From Syntrophales bacterium (GTDB lineage: Bacteria; Desulfobacterota; Syntrophia; Syntrophales; UBA2210), in assembly GCA_028718565.1 (NCBI GenBank), contig JAQULO010000012.1, forward strand, positions 1 through 41,195: a DNA stretch of 41,195 bases, written 5' to 3'. Made by a program: the position numbers and the translations under genes. The notes under the pieces are model-generated. The model did not search any database. It had not been told where the DNA came from and saw nothing but the letters and a program-made list of their open reading frames with translations. Shown piece after piece: positions 8,620 through 17,800 of the stretch (position 1 is the first letter of the stretch; the number at the start of each line of letters is the position of its first letter).

Positions 8620-9291
8620 GTGAATATTCTGATTTTTGGACCAAACGGAAGCGGCAAGGGGACGCAGGGAGCAATTGTTCAGAAGAAGTTCGGGGTGGCT
8701 CACATCGAGACGGGTGTTATCTTCAGGGAGAACATTTCCAAGGGAACGGATCTGGGCAAGAAAGCAAAGGGGTATATAGACAAGGGTGAACTGGTCCCCG
8801 ATGATATTACGGTCCCCATGATACTGAACCGTCTGAAAGAGAACGACTGCAAAGGCGGCTGGCTCCTGGACGGTTTCCCGAGGAACCTGGCCCAGGCGCA
8901 GGCCCTGTACGAGGCGCTTCAAAAGGAAGGGATCAAGCTGGACTATGTCATTGAGATCGTACTCGACAGACAGACCTCCAAGAACAGGATCATGGGCCGG
9001 AGGCTTTGCGCAAAGGACAACAACCATCCGAACAATATCTATATCGACGCCATCAAACCGGCCGAGAAGAACGGGGGCTTTGTATGTCGCGTCTGTGGCG
9101 GAGAGCTGAGCGCCCGTGCCGACGACCAGGACGAGGCGGCTATCGGCAAGAGACACGATATCTACTATGACACAAAGACGGGAACCACCGCCGGCATCAA
9201 TTATTTCAAGAAGCGGGCAGTAGTGATTGGGGTTGACGGTCTGCCCGGCGTCAAAGAGGTCAGCGAGGAACTCCTCAAAAAATTGGGATAG
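8620..9291 (+). CDS. adk: Adenylate kinase
   Basis: Interconverts ATP + AMP and 2 ADP in the cytosol. 223 aa from a GTG preceded by AAAGGAG 8 bases upstream. P-loop GPNGSGKGTQ (7-16), AMP-site TGVIFREN, and LLDGFPRN (82-89). The LID region is long and unusual: Cys130, His136, Cys156 and Cys159 look like a zinc site, but spacing differs from the standard CxxC...CxxC, and the usual PLIxYY is replaced by TAGINYFKK. CGGELSARADD is conserved. Other NMP kinases share the fold, but the DGFPR and LID features favour Adk. It ends at a strong terminator shared with the lepA leader. Confidence 0.9.
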   Translation: MNILIFGPNGSGKGTQGAIVQKKFGVAHIETGVIFRENISKGTDLGKKAKGYIDKGELVPDDITVPMILNRLKENDCKGGWLLDGFPRNLAQAQALYEALQKEGIKLDYVIEIVLDRQTSKNRIMGRRLCAKDNNHPNNIYIDAIKPAEKNGGFVCRVCGGELSARADDQDEAAIGKRHDIYYDTKTGTTAGINYFKKRAVVIGVDGLPGVKEVSEELLKKLG

Positions 9292-9314
9292 CAAAAATCC
9301 GGAGAAGATTGTAT

Positions 9315-9348
9315 AAAAGCCTTCCCTCATCAGACGGGAAGGCTTTTT
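9315..9348 (+). terminator. Intrinsic terminator after adk
   Basis: AAAAGCCTTCCC (9315-9326), a nine-base loop, then GGGAAGGCTTTTT: an essentially perfect 12-bp stem with a T run, 23 bases after the adk stop. It ends only eight bases before the lepA ATG, so it also sits inside the lepA leader. Confidence 0.85.
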
Positions 9349-9355
9349 ACTTATC

Positions 9356-11152
9356 ATGAAAAGTATACGTAACTTCAGCATAATAGCACATATAGACCAC
9401 GGCAAGTCAACCCTGGCCGACAGGATGATCCAGCACAGCGGTGTGGTCGATGCCCGAAACTTCAAAAATCAGATCCTCGACAATATGGATATCGAGCGGG
9501 AGCGAGGGATCACCATAAAAAGCCAGGCCATCACCCTCCCCTACCGGAGCAAAGACGGCAAGGACTACACGCTCAACCTTATCGACACCCCCGGTCATGT
9601 GGATTTTTCCTACGAGGTTTCACGGTCACTCGCCTCCTGTGAAGGCGTTCTGCTTCTGATAGACGCTGCTCAGGGGGTCCAGGCGCAGACCGTAGCAAAC
9701 CTGTACATGGCCATGGAGCACGACCTGGAGATCATACCGGTGATCAACAAGATCGACCTCCCCGCAGCCAATGTGGAGCGGGTCATGGAGCAGATCGATT
9801 CGGAACTTGGGCTTGATCCCTACACGAGCCTCGCCTGTTCTGCAAAAGAGGGAACGGGTGTTGAAGAGATCATGGAGGCAATTGTCCAGAGGATTCCTCC
9901 GCCGAAGGGGAATCCGGAGGCTGAGCTGGCGACTACCATATTCGATGCACAGTACGATGCCTTCAGGGGAACTATCATACACTGCCGCGTCTTTGAAGGA
10001 ACCGTACGAAGCGGCGACATCATACGTCTGATGCACGAAGGAACAACCCACAAGGTCGAAGAGGTAGGGCATTTCTTACTTCCGCGCCAGAAGGATGAGA
10101 GCCTCTCGGCTGGCGACGTAGGATACATCATTGCCGGGATCAAGACCGTATCGGACGTCCAGATCGGGGACACGATCACCTCCGACAGGCGCCCCTGCGC
10201 AAAGCCCCTCCCCGGCTTCAAGGAATCGAAGCCCGTTGTCTTCGCCTCGATCTACCCCATCGCCTCGGACGATTACGAGGAGCTGGCGGTTGCCCTCGAA
10301 AAATACAAGCTGAATGACGCGTCTTTTGTCTATCAAAAGGATTCCTCCGCCGCCCTTGGTCAGGGGTTCCGATGCGGGTTTCTGGGTCTCCTGCACCTTG
10401 AGATAGTTCAGGAGCGACTGGAGAGGGAGTACGATCTGTCGATCATCCTATCCGTTCCCAGCGTCAGGTACCGCTTCACACTGAACGACGGCAGAGAGGT
10501 CTACATAGATAACCCTGCGCATTACCCCGATTCCATGTCAATCATGAAGAGTGAGGAGCCGTACATACGGGCGGCCATGATGTTCCCGGAACGCCATATG
10601 GGGGCAGTCATGAAGCTGTGCAAGGAAAAGCGGGGTGAGAACTCGTCACTCAGCTACCCCAGTCCGGGGCGCATAGAGCTGGTCATCGAGATGCCTCTTG
10701 CCGATGTCATATACGATTTCTACGACCGCCTGAAATCCGCTACCCAAGGCTACGGTTCCTTCGATTACGATATAATCGACTACCGGGAGAGCAAACTTGC
10801 CCTCCTCGAAATCCTGGTCAACGGTGATCGTGTGGACGCCCTGTCCCAGATAGTATTTAAAGGCAACGCCCGCGAGCGCGGCCTGCGCGCGTGTGAGAGG
10901 CTGAAGGAGGAGATCCCTCGGCAGATGTTCAAGATCGCCATCCAGGGGGCCATCGGCGGAGAGATAGTATCGCGCGCCACCATATCCGCCTACCGCAAAG
11001 ACGTTACCGCCAAGTGCTACGGCGGTGACATAACACGTAAGAGAAAGCTGCTTGAGAAACAGAAGCAGGGAAAGAAACGGATGAAGATGGTCGGGTCCGT
11101 CGCAATCCCCCAGAGCGCCTTCGTCGCGATCCTTAAATCGGACAACACATAG
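9356..11152 (+). CDS. lepA: Elongation factor 4 (back-translocating GTPase)
   Basis: Translational GTPase LepA/EF4, 598 aa, which acts on stalled or mis-translocated ribosomes. G1 motif AHIDHGKST (11-19), switch sequences around RERGITIK, DTPGHVDF (G3) and NKIDLP (G4) are intact, and the protein ends with the LepA-specific C-terminal domain rich in Lys/Arg (KRKLLEKQKQGKKRMK). Its length matches the family. The start MKSIRNFSIIAHIDHG aligns with typical LepA N-termini, but there is no good Shine-Dalgarno sequence and a terminator hairpin stands immediately upstream, so expression must depend on readthrough or a promoter inside adk. hemW follows after 86 bases. Confidence 0.97.
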   Translation: MKSIRNFSIIAHIDHGKSTLADRMIQHSGVVDARNFKNQILDNMDIERERGITIKSQAITLPYRSKDGKDYTLNLIDTPGHVDFSYEVSRSLASCEGVLLLIDAAQGVQAQTVANLYMAMEHDLEIIPVINKIDLPAANVERVMEQIDSELGLDPYTSLACSAKEGTGVEEIMEAIVQRIPPPKGNPEAELATTIFDAQYDAFRGTIIHCRVFEGTVRSGDIIRLMHEGTTHKVEEVGHFLLPRQKDESLSAGDVGYIIAGIKTVSDVQIGDTITSDRRPCAKPLPGFKESKPVVFASIYPIASDDYEELAVALEKYKLNDASFVYQKDSSAALGQGFRCGFLGLLHLEIVQERLEREYDLSIILSVPSVRYRFTLNDGREVYIDNPAHYPDSMSIMKSEEPYIRAAMMFPERHMGAVMKLCKEKRGENSSLSYPSPGRIELVIEMPLADVIYDFYDRLKSATQGYGSFDYDIIDYRESKLALLEILVNGDRVDALSQIVFKGNARERGLRACERLKEEIPRQMFKIAIQGAIGGEIVSRATISAYRKDVTAKCYGGDITRKRKLLEKQKQGKKRMKMVGSVAIPQSAFVAILKSDNT

Positions 11153-11238
11153 AAGAACAGGGGACAGGGGGCAGGGCTCAGGAGAAAAAGGGTACGCTTT
11201 CCGGATTCCGGCCAAAGAGTTACGGAAGCAGTCTTATA

Positions 11239-12357
11239 ATGATACCAGGAATTTATATACACATACCCTTCTGCCTGTCCAAGTGCGGCTACTGCGACTT
11301 TTACTCCGTCACGGAGGCGGGGAAAATCCCCCTCTTCACCACATCCCTCATACGGGAAATGGAGATGTATCGAGGTGTCTTCGACCGGTTCGATACCATC
11401 TATCTGGGGGGAGGCACCCCCTCGCTGCTCGGCGCTGATCAGACAGGACAACTCCTTGACGCCCTCCACAGAACATTTCTATTTTTTGACGATACAGAGG
11501 TCACCATCGAGGCAAATCCCGGGGATCTGAGCCCGGAGATGGCCTCATCGCTCTATACGGCGGGAATTGGCAGGATCAGCATCGGCGTCCAGTCCTTTGA
11601 CGATGGTACGCTCGCGCTGCTCGGACGCCGGCACAGCGCAACCGAAGCCATAACCGCGATAGAAAACGCGCGAAGGGCGGGATTCGGAAACGTGGGGCTC
11701 GATCTCATCTACGGGGTACCCGGACAGAATATCAGATCGTGGTTGGAGACGATTCACACGGCTCTCTCTTTTGCGCCCGAGCACCTCTCCTGCTATCAGT
11801 TGACCCTGGAGCCTTCGACACCCCTGGGGCTCAGATATCGAAGCGGAGAAATTGTTCCCCCGGACGACGCTCTCCTCTGTGAGTTTTTCATGAAGACCTC
11901 CGAGACACTGGAGGCGGCCGGATACGTGCACTATGAGGTCTCTAATTTCGCGCGGGGGGACGAATGGATGTCGAGACACAACCGCAAATACTGGGATCAC
12001 ACACCCTATCTCGGCCTCGGTCCGGCGGCGCACTCATTTTCCGGCAATAGAAGGTGGTGGAATCACCGCTGTCTGGATCGGTATATCGAAGAGGTGGGCA
12101 GGAAGGTGTCCCCCATTGGGGGGTCTGAGATGCTGACGGGTGAACAACTCCGCCTGGAGTCCCTTTACTTGGGGCTGCGCACAAAGAGGGGTGTCGATCT
12201 GGATGAGTTTGCCCATAGATACGGGTGCGATCTTCTGCATGAAAAGGGTGAGCTGCTTCGCACAATGCAGCGGGAAGACCTCATCACCATCACCGGTAAC
12301 CATCTCCGTCCCACCCGTGCCGGTCTTCTCCTCTCTGACAGTCTTCCGTTGCTATAG
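11239..12357 (+). CDS. hemW: HemW-type radical SAM protein (heme chaperone)
   Basis: 372-aa radical SAM protein with FCLSKCGYCDF near the N-terminus (Cys12, Cys16, Cys19 bind the 4Fe-4S cluster) and the SAM-binding GGGTPS motif. The short N-terminus without the extra HemN region identifies the HemW class, long annotated as oxygen-independent coproporphyrinogen III oxidase but shown in model species to bind and transfer heme rather than oxidise coproporphyrinogen. The C-terminal HemN_C-like domain runs from about 285 to the end. The lepA-hemW order is common in bacteria. The ribosome-binding site is weak (ACGGAAGC about 10 bases before the ATG). Confidence 0.92.
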   Translation: MIPGIYIHIPFCLSKCGYCDFYSVTEAGKIPLFTTSLIREMEMYRGVFDRFDTIYLGGGTPSLLGADQTGQLLDALHRTFLFFDDTEVTIEANPGDLSPEMASSLYTAGIGRISIGVQSFDDGTLALLGRRHSATEAITAIENARRAGFGNVGLDLIYGVPGQNIRSWLETIHTALSFAPEHLSCYQLTLEPSTPLGLRYRSGEIVPPDDALLCEFFMKTSETLEAAGYVHYEVSNFARGDEWMSRHNRKYWDHTPYLGLGPAAHSFSGNRRWWNHRCLDRYIEEVGRKVSPIGGSEMLTGEQLRLESLYLGLRTKRGVDLDEFAHRYGCDLLHEKGELLRTMQREDLITITGNHLRPTRAGLLLSDSLPLL

Positions 12358-12374
12358 CCCCATCGGAAAAATTC

Positions 12375-12391
12375 TTTGACGTAGTGTCAAA
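12375..12391. promoter_or_regulatory. Dyad TTTGAC-N5-GTCAAA (possible operator)
   Basis: A perfect 6-bp dyad with a 5-base spacer lies about 27 bases upstream of a candidate -35 element and may be an operator for the antiporter genes. No regulator is identified. Confidence 0.3.
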
Positions 12392-12417
12392 ACAGGCAGA
12401 TCTGATCCATTTTTCCT

Positions 12418-12446
12418 TTGACACCGGCCATATCTTGGACTATTGA
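12418..12446 (+). promoter_or_regulatory. Candidate sigma-70 promoter for the antiporter pair
   Basis: TTGACA (12418-12423), a 17-base spacer, then TATTGA (12441-12446). The -35 box is perfect; the -10 is poor. It sits 160 bases upstream of the first gene of the pair. Confidence 0.35.
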
Positions 12447-12608
12447 TTGGGGTAATTTGGCCTCGCTACAGGTGAGTTGCCCCCGGGGGGATTAAGATTT
12501 CGTGAAAAGTAGTATCCTTTTCGTTTCGCTCTAAGCAAACCCGACAGACAGTTCAAGCACCAGGTCGTTTCCGTCTTGAACCTCCTGTGCCGTATCGAGG
12601 AGCAGAGG

Positions 12609-12860
12609 ATGAAAAAGGAATTTGACTGGTTTGACAAGCCCGGCAATATCAAAAAACTGAGAATCTTCAGCTATGGTATCCTTGCCTTAAGCGTCCTGGC
12701 GGAATTTTTCGTGCCCGCACATGGCGCCCAGCACCCGTGGAATAAGATACCTGGGTTCTACGCGCTGTTCGGATTTGTCATCTGCATGGTAATGATCATC
12801 GTCTCAAAAGTGCTGGGACAGTACTGGCTAAAGAAGAGCGAGGATTATTATGACAAGTAA
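12609..12860 (+). CDS. Small two-helix membrane protein, antiporter partner
   Basis: 83 aa beginning MKKEFDWFDKPGNIKK, with two hydrophobic helices (about 19-38 and 50-70) and a charged tail. The ATG is preceded by GAGGAGCAGAGG; an upstream TTG-initiated extension lacks a site. The last 11 bases overlap the start of the antiporter gene, so translation is probably coupled. I know this arrangement (short protein with an FDWFDKP start next to a MrpD/NuoL-family protein) as recurrent in Deltaproteobacteria, but no function is established. It is likely a small accessory subunit of the antiporter. Confidence 0.8.
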   Translation: MKKEFDWFDKPGNIKKLRIFSYGILALSVLAEFFVPAHGAQHPWNKIPGFYALFGFVICMVMIIVSKVLGQYWLKKSEDYYDK

Positions 12861-14601
12861 CCTTCTGATCCCCGCATTCATATTCTTCATCGGCGCCCTG
12901 CTCCTGCTTGCGGTCAGGGGGAAGGCAAAGCAGATCCTCATACTTGCCGTACCCGTCATTGCCTTTTTCTACATCGCCAGACTCAGCCCCGACGCGACAT
13001 TGACCATCCCCTTTCTACAGTACGATTTGAACTTCCTCCACGTCGACAAACTGAGCAAGGTATTTGGATATATCTTCTGCATAGCGGCATTCGGAAGTTT
13101 CCTCTTCGCCCTCCATATCGAGGGGAAGCTGGAACACCTCTCGGCCCTCGTGTATGTCGGAAGCGCCCTGGGTGTGGTCTTTGCGGGAGACTTCTTCTCC
13201 CTGTATATCTTCTGGGAGTTTATGGCCGTCGCGTCCGTGATGCTGATCTGGTCACGGAAGACAAAAAGAGCTCTGGACGCCGGTTACCGGTACGTCCTTG
13301 TCCACATCGTAGGGGGGCTTGTTCTCCTGGCAGGGATACTGCTGCATGTGCACAACACCGGTTCTCTGACCGTGGAACGCATACAGTCCCACGATATCGC
13401 CTCTTGGCTTATCCTGATAGGCTTCATGCTAAACGCCGCGGTCCCCCCTCTGTCCGCATGGCTTTCCGACGCGTACCCGGAGGGGACAGCCACGGGGAGC
13501 GTGTTTCTGAGCGCATTTACCACCAAGACCGCCGTCTACACCATGATCCGCGTCTTCCCCGGATGGGAGATACTGATATGGCTGGGCGCCTTCATGACGA
13601 TCTACGGGATCATATACGCCATCATGGAGAACGACAGCCGGAAGATCCTCGCTTACAGCATCATCAATCAGGTGGGCTTCATGGTCTGCGGGATCGGCAT
13701 CGGGACAACCATGGCGATAAACGGCGCGACGGCGCACGCTTTTGCCCATATCATCTATAAGGGCCTTCTCTGGATGGCCGCCGGATCGGTCCTCTACATG
13801 ACCGGCAAGACGAAGTGCACCGACCTGGGGGGGCTCTACAAGACCATGCCCCTGACACTCATCTGCTGCTGCATAGCGGCTGCGTCGATCTCAGCCTTTC
13901 CGCTGACAAGCGGATTTACGACGAAGACAATGATCCTCCAGGCAGCCACCAACCAGCATCTCACTATCATCTATTTCATGCTCGAAGCAGCCTCCGCCGG
14001 CGTCTTCCTGCACGCGGGGATCAAGTTCCCCTATTTCGTCTTCTTCGCCAAGGACAAGGGATTGCGGATATCGGATCCGAAACCGAACATGCAGTGGGCG
14101 ATGGTCTTCTTCGCTTGCCTGTGCATAGGGATAGGCGTCTATCCCCAGCCACTCTACAACATACTCCCCTACCCCGTGGAATACCATGCCTACACTGGAC
14201 TCCATGTGGTAAGAATGCTGCAGCTTCTCTTCTTCTCTGGTCTGGCGTTCTTTGTCTTCCTGAAGCTGCTGAAACGGACAGAAACGATAACCATCGATAC
14301 GGACTGGATATATCGGAAGGGCTCGCGGCTCGTGGTCTCTGTCGTTACGGGAATAGCCTCAGGTATAGCCCGGCTGGGCGATTACATCTTCGTACAACGC
14401 ATCCCCCGGTATCTGGCCGCCTTTGCCAAGAGGCCGATTGGCATCCTCATGGATGCCTACCGGAGGGCCAACGGGGGAAAAATCCGTGCATCCGCTTCGG
14501 AGCCGGAGCTTGCCACGACTGTCCCCGCGGGGGTTTCGGTCCTTTTTACTATCGGGTTCCTGTTTGTCCTCGCGTTCGTATTCACGATGTTGTTCAGATA
14601 G
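12850..14601 (+). CDS. MrpD/NuoL/M/N-family proton-conducting antiporter subunit
   Basis: 583-aa polytopic inner-membrane protein with about 14 helices, of the family shared by Mrp antiporter subunits A/D and complex I subunits NuoL/M/N. Ion-path residues are visible: Glu123 in FFSLYIFWEFM (TM5 Glu), Lys226 in FTTKTAVY (TM7 Lys), and His296/His300/Lys304 in AHAFAHIIYKG. A cytoplasmic and amphipathic segment near 470-545 precedes a final helix. It is not in a nuo or mrp cluster here: only the small membrane protein is coupled to it. It may be an orphan cation/proton antiporter or a subunit of a complex encoded elsewhere. A terminator follows. Confidence 0.9.
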   Translation: MTSNLLIPAFIFFIGALLLLAVRGKAKQILILAVPVIAFFYIARLSPDATLTIPFLQYDLNFLHVDKLSKVFGYIFCIAAFGSFLFALHIEGKLEHLSALVYVGSALGVVFAGDFFSLYIFWEFMAVASVMLIWSRKTKRALDAGYRYVLVHIVGGLVLLAGILLHVHNTGSLTVERIQSHDIASWLILIGFMLNAAVPPLSAWLSDAYPEGTATGSVFLSAFTTKTAVYTMIRVFPGWEILIWLGAFMTIYGIIYAIMENDSRKILAYSIINQVGFMVCGIGIGTTMAINGATAHAFAHIIYKGLLWMAAGSVLYMTGKTKCTDLGGLYKTMPLTLICCCIAAASISAFPLTSGFTTKTMILQAATNQHLTIIYFMLEAASAGVFLHAGIKFPYFVFFAKDKGLRISDPKPNMQWAMVFFACLCIGIGVYPQPLYNILPYPVEYHAYTGLHVVRMLQLLFFSGLAFFVFLKLLKRTETITIDTDWIYRKGSRLVVSVVTGIASGIARLGDYIFVQRIPRYLAAFAKRPIGILMDAYRRANGGKIRASASEPELATTVPAGVSVLFTIGFLFVLAFVFTMLFR

Positions 14602-14622
14602 CCGCCCGTACCGATGAAACGC

Positions 14623-14657
14623 AAAAAGCCTGGAGAGGACACCCCCTCCGGGCTTTT
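14623..14657 (+). terminator. Intrinsic terminator after antiporter gene
   Basis: AAAAAGCCTGGAG pairs with CTCCGGGCTTTT around a short loop, with one G-U wobble, 22 bases after the stop codon. The stem ends in a T run. Confidence 0.75.
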
Positions 14658-14839
14658 CTTCAATCCACCCTAACCCCGCCGGCAGGCAGAAGTGAAGCTC
14701 TTGATCTTATCAGAGAGTATCTCATGCAACACGACGAAGAACAGTATGCCAACGATCTTTTGCGCCTTATTATTAGCCCAATTCGACAAAATAACGTAGA
14801 ATGCGGGGTAAATAAATCCGACAGGTAAACAACAAGACG

Positions 14840-17800
14840 ATGGTAAAGTTAGTCAAATATATAGGCGTTGCTTGTGCCCTATGCTTCATAGCGGTTTTTA
14901 CCTTGGCAAGCATGGCCATTTTTACCCTGAAAACCGATCAGGCTCAGATGTTCATACAGAATCAAATTAATGCGAATATTACCGGTTCCGTCACATGGGA
15001 ACGCTTCCGGTTTTCTCTGATAAAAGGTTCTTTTGAGGTAACAAACGGTATCCTCAACGGACCCGCAGGAGAAGATCTGGCCCGCTTCGATCACCTTTCA
15101 ATCACTATTTTGTGGAGAGCGTTACGTGAGGGGAATATTGCCTTATCATCAGTCGTCATTGAAAAGCCCAGGGTGATAATTAACATCGAAAAGGATGGAA
15201 GCCTGAACCTCGCAAAGATTTTCACTGCCGCCAAGGCGGATGAGAAAAAAATCGAAGTACCCCCCTCTGAGAGTAACACTGCAGGCCTGCCTTTTAACGT
15301 CGTCATTAAATGCCTTAAAATCAAAGAAGGTTCGGTCCTGTATTCAACGGCCGAAAACAATTTTCAAACGGAAATCGACGATGTAACTCTTTCGGCCAAT
15401 GCAGATCTCGTCGGAGAGTCGGGCGGTCTTGCCCTTAAAATCGGCAACGGGTCCATCAGCACACCTGCCGCCACCGCCGGTTTCGACAATTTGGAACTAA
15501 AGATACGGTTAGAAAACCGCATGGTAACGCTTGATACTTTTCAGGGGAACATCGCCGCCGGCAATTTTGAAATGCAAGGGCAGATAGACTTTCGAAAGGC
15601 CTTTCCCGAAGGATTCTTTCATTCAACCCCGGCCCTTGATGCGACGACATACACAGTGTCATTTCAGGAAAAAGGCATTGATGTCGGAAAGATTCTTAAA
15701 GATAGCGATGTAAAGGGTCTCGTGAGCTCGTCATTTTCCCTCGAAGGGACAGGGCTGTCCCCTCAAACGCTTTTGGCGCGTCTTAAGGCGGAGCTAAGCG
15801 CGGAACAGGTTGCCGTCGGAATACGCGCCATACCCACTGATATGAAGGCTTCAATTACAACAAATCTTAACAAAGGCCTTGCCACGGTTGAACGGTTTGA
15901 CGCCAGAGCGGGTGAGATAACAGCAAGCGCGGGGGGAGCCTTCGATCTTTCCTCGCGGGCCATCGCCGCACATCTCGAACTGGATGCCCCGAATCTTTCG
16001 GGTACCCTGTCATCGCTGGGATTAGAGGGAACCGGTGGAGGAACACATCTTATAGGGACCCTTTCGGGAACAGTCACCCGGCCTGTCTTTGAATGCAGCA
16101 TGGAGGGCAGCCGACTCCGTTATAAAGACTTCATGGTCGGAGACATACGGACAACAGTCGAGCTTGATCAATCGGGAATACTGCGGGTTCAGGAGCTTAC
16201 CATCGACAACAGAAATTCGGTGCTGCGCGTCTCCGGAACGGTCCAACTTCTTAAAGACTCAGCATTTATCAAAAATCCGTCTTTTCAACTTGACCTTTTC
16301 AGCACGGGTATTTACCTGGAAGACTTCATAGACGATGCGAAAGGCAAGGTATTACTTCGCGGCCATTTAGAGGGAACTCCTGAAAAACCCGAACTTGATT
16401 GCGACTTACAGACCGAAAATCTTCATCTGCGCGATTTTGGCATCGGGGATATTCAAGCAAAGGCCGTACTGGATCGATCAGGCCTTTTACGGTTACAGAA
16501 ATTTACCCTGCACAATGGAAACTCCGCTCTGGCAGCCTCTGGAATGGTTCAGCTTTTTGATAATACAACCTTCCTTACAGATCCTCCCTTTCAATTGGAT
16601 TTTCAAAGTAAATCCACATTACTGAACGACTTCACAGCACTGGCCAAAGGGAAGATTTCCTTCGCCGGTCACTGTGAAGGCACCCCAGGCTCTCCAAAGG
16701 GCACGATAGAAATCAGGGGCAATGGCATGGATTTCGGTGTCCAGAAGCTCAGTGGATTCAGGCTATCTGCCAAGCTCGACGGGAAGAAACTTCACGTTAC
16801 GCCGCTTAAGGTTGATATCGCGCCGGGAGAAGTTATAGAAGGATCGGGATGGCTCTCACTTGATAAAGCGTACCAATTCAATCTTGTATCTAAAGGCATT
16901 TCGCTCCGTTCCATCGACAAACTCAAAGATCAGAAAACCGCCGAAGGAACAATCGTCTTTAATCTTTCCGGTGAAGGCGTGCTTGATAATCCCAGTCTGA
17001 GCGGAACAGTCATGCTTCATGACATTCAGATAGAGGGCAGAAAGTTTGAAGATTTAGAGGTTAACCTTGACGTGAGAAACGGCCTCGCAAAGGCCTTTGG
17101 CAGACTGAATTTCGATTTTGATGGGGCATATCACCTCACACAAAAAGATTTCCAGGTTTCCGCGGATTTTAAAGAAAGCAACCTCAAACCATACTTCGAA
17201 CTCGCAGGGAGAAAAGATTTTAAGGGGATCGCCACAGGCACCCTGAAAGTGAAAGGCAACGCGGCTTCTCTTAACCGCATCGAGGCCTCCGCAGATTTTC
17301 AGGAATTCACCCTCTATTTCAAGGACCTTCGAATCCTCCATACCGAAAGCTTCGAGGCAATATACGGAAACAATGAGTTCACTATTGCCCCATGCCATTT
17401 TGAACTGCTCAAGGACGGACACCTTGAGATAGAAGGAAATGGAAAACCGGACGGCCCGATTTCACTCAGAATCGACGGGAAGCTTCCCCTGCGGATCGCC
17501 CAGCCGTTTGTCGAGGATATCAGCGACATGACGGGGAATCTCCTCCTCTCGGCGCGGGTTGAAGGAACGCAGGCCGCTCCTGACATCCGGGCTCATCTCA
17601 CCCTGGAGGAAATCGGGCTTACTGTGCCTGTGCTTTTACAGAAACTTCATAGTGTAAATGGTCTTATCGAGGTTACTCCCAAGACTGTGACCATCAAAGA
17701 CATTAAAGGGAATCTTGATTCAGGGAACTTTGACATGAACGGCACAATTGATATCAAAGACTTTAAACCTCGCCAGGTAGATATCACCGTCACAGCCTCC

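Noticed and set aside
8599-9465. 288-aa open frame on the minus strand over adk
   Set aside because: Antisense shadow of adk/lepA; no motif, no ribosome-binding site and poor protein character.
13815-14828. 337-aa open frame overlapping the antiporter gene
   Set aside because: Out-of-frame shadow: its translation is rich in Arg/His/Pro with no recognisable domain, while the overlapping frame is a known family.
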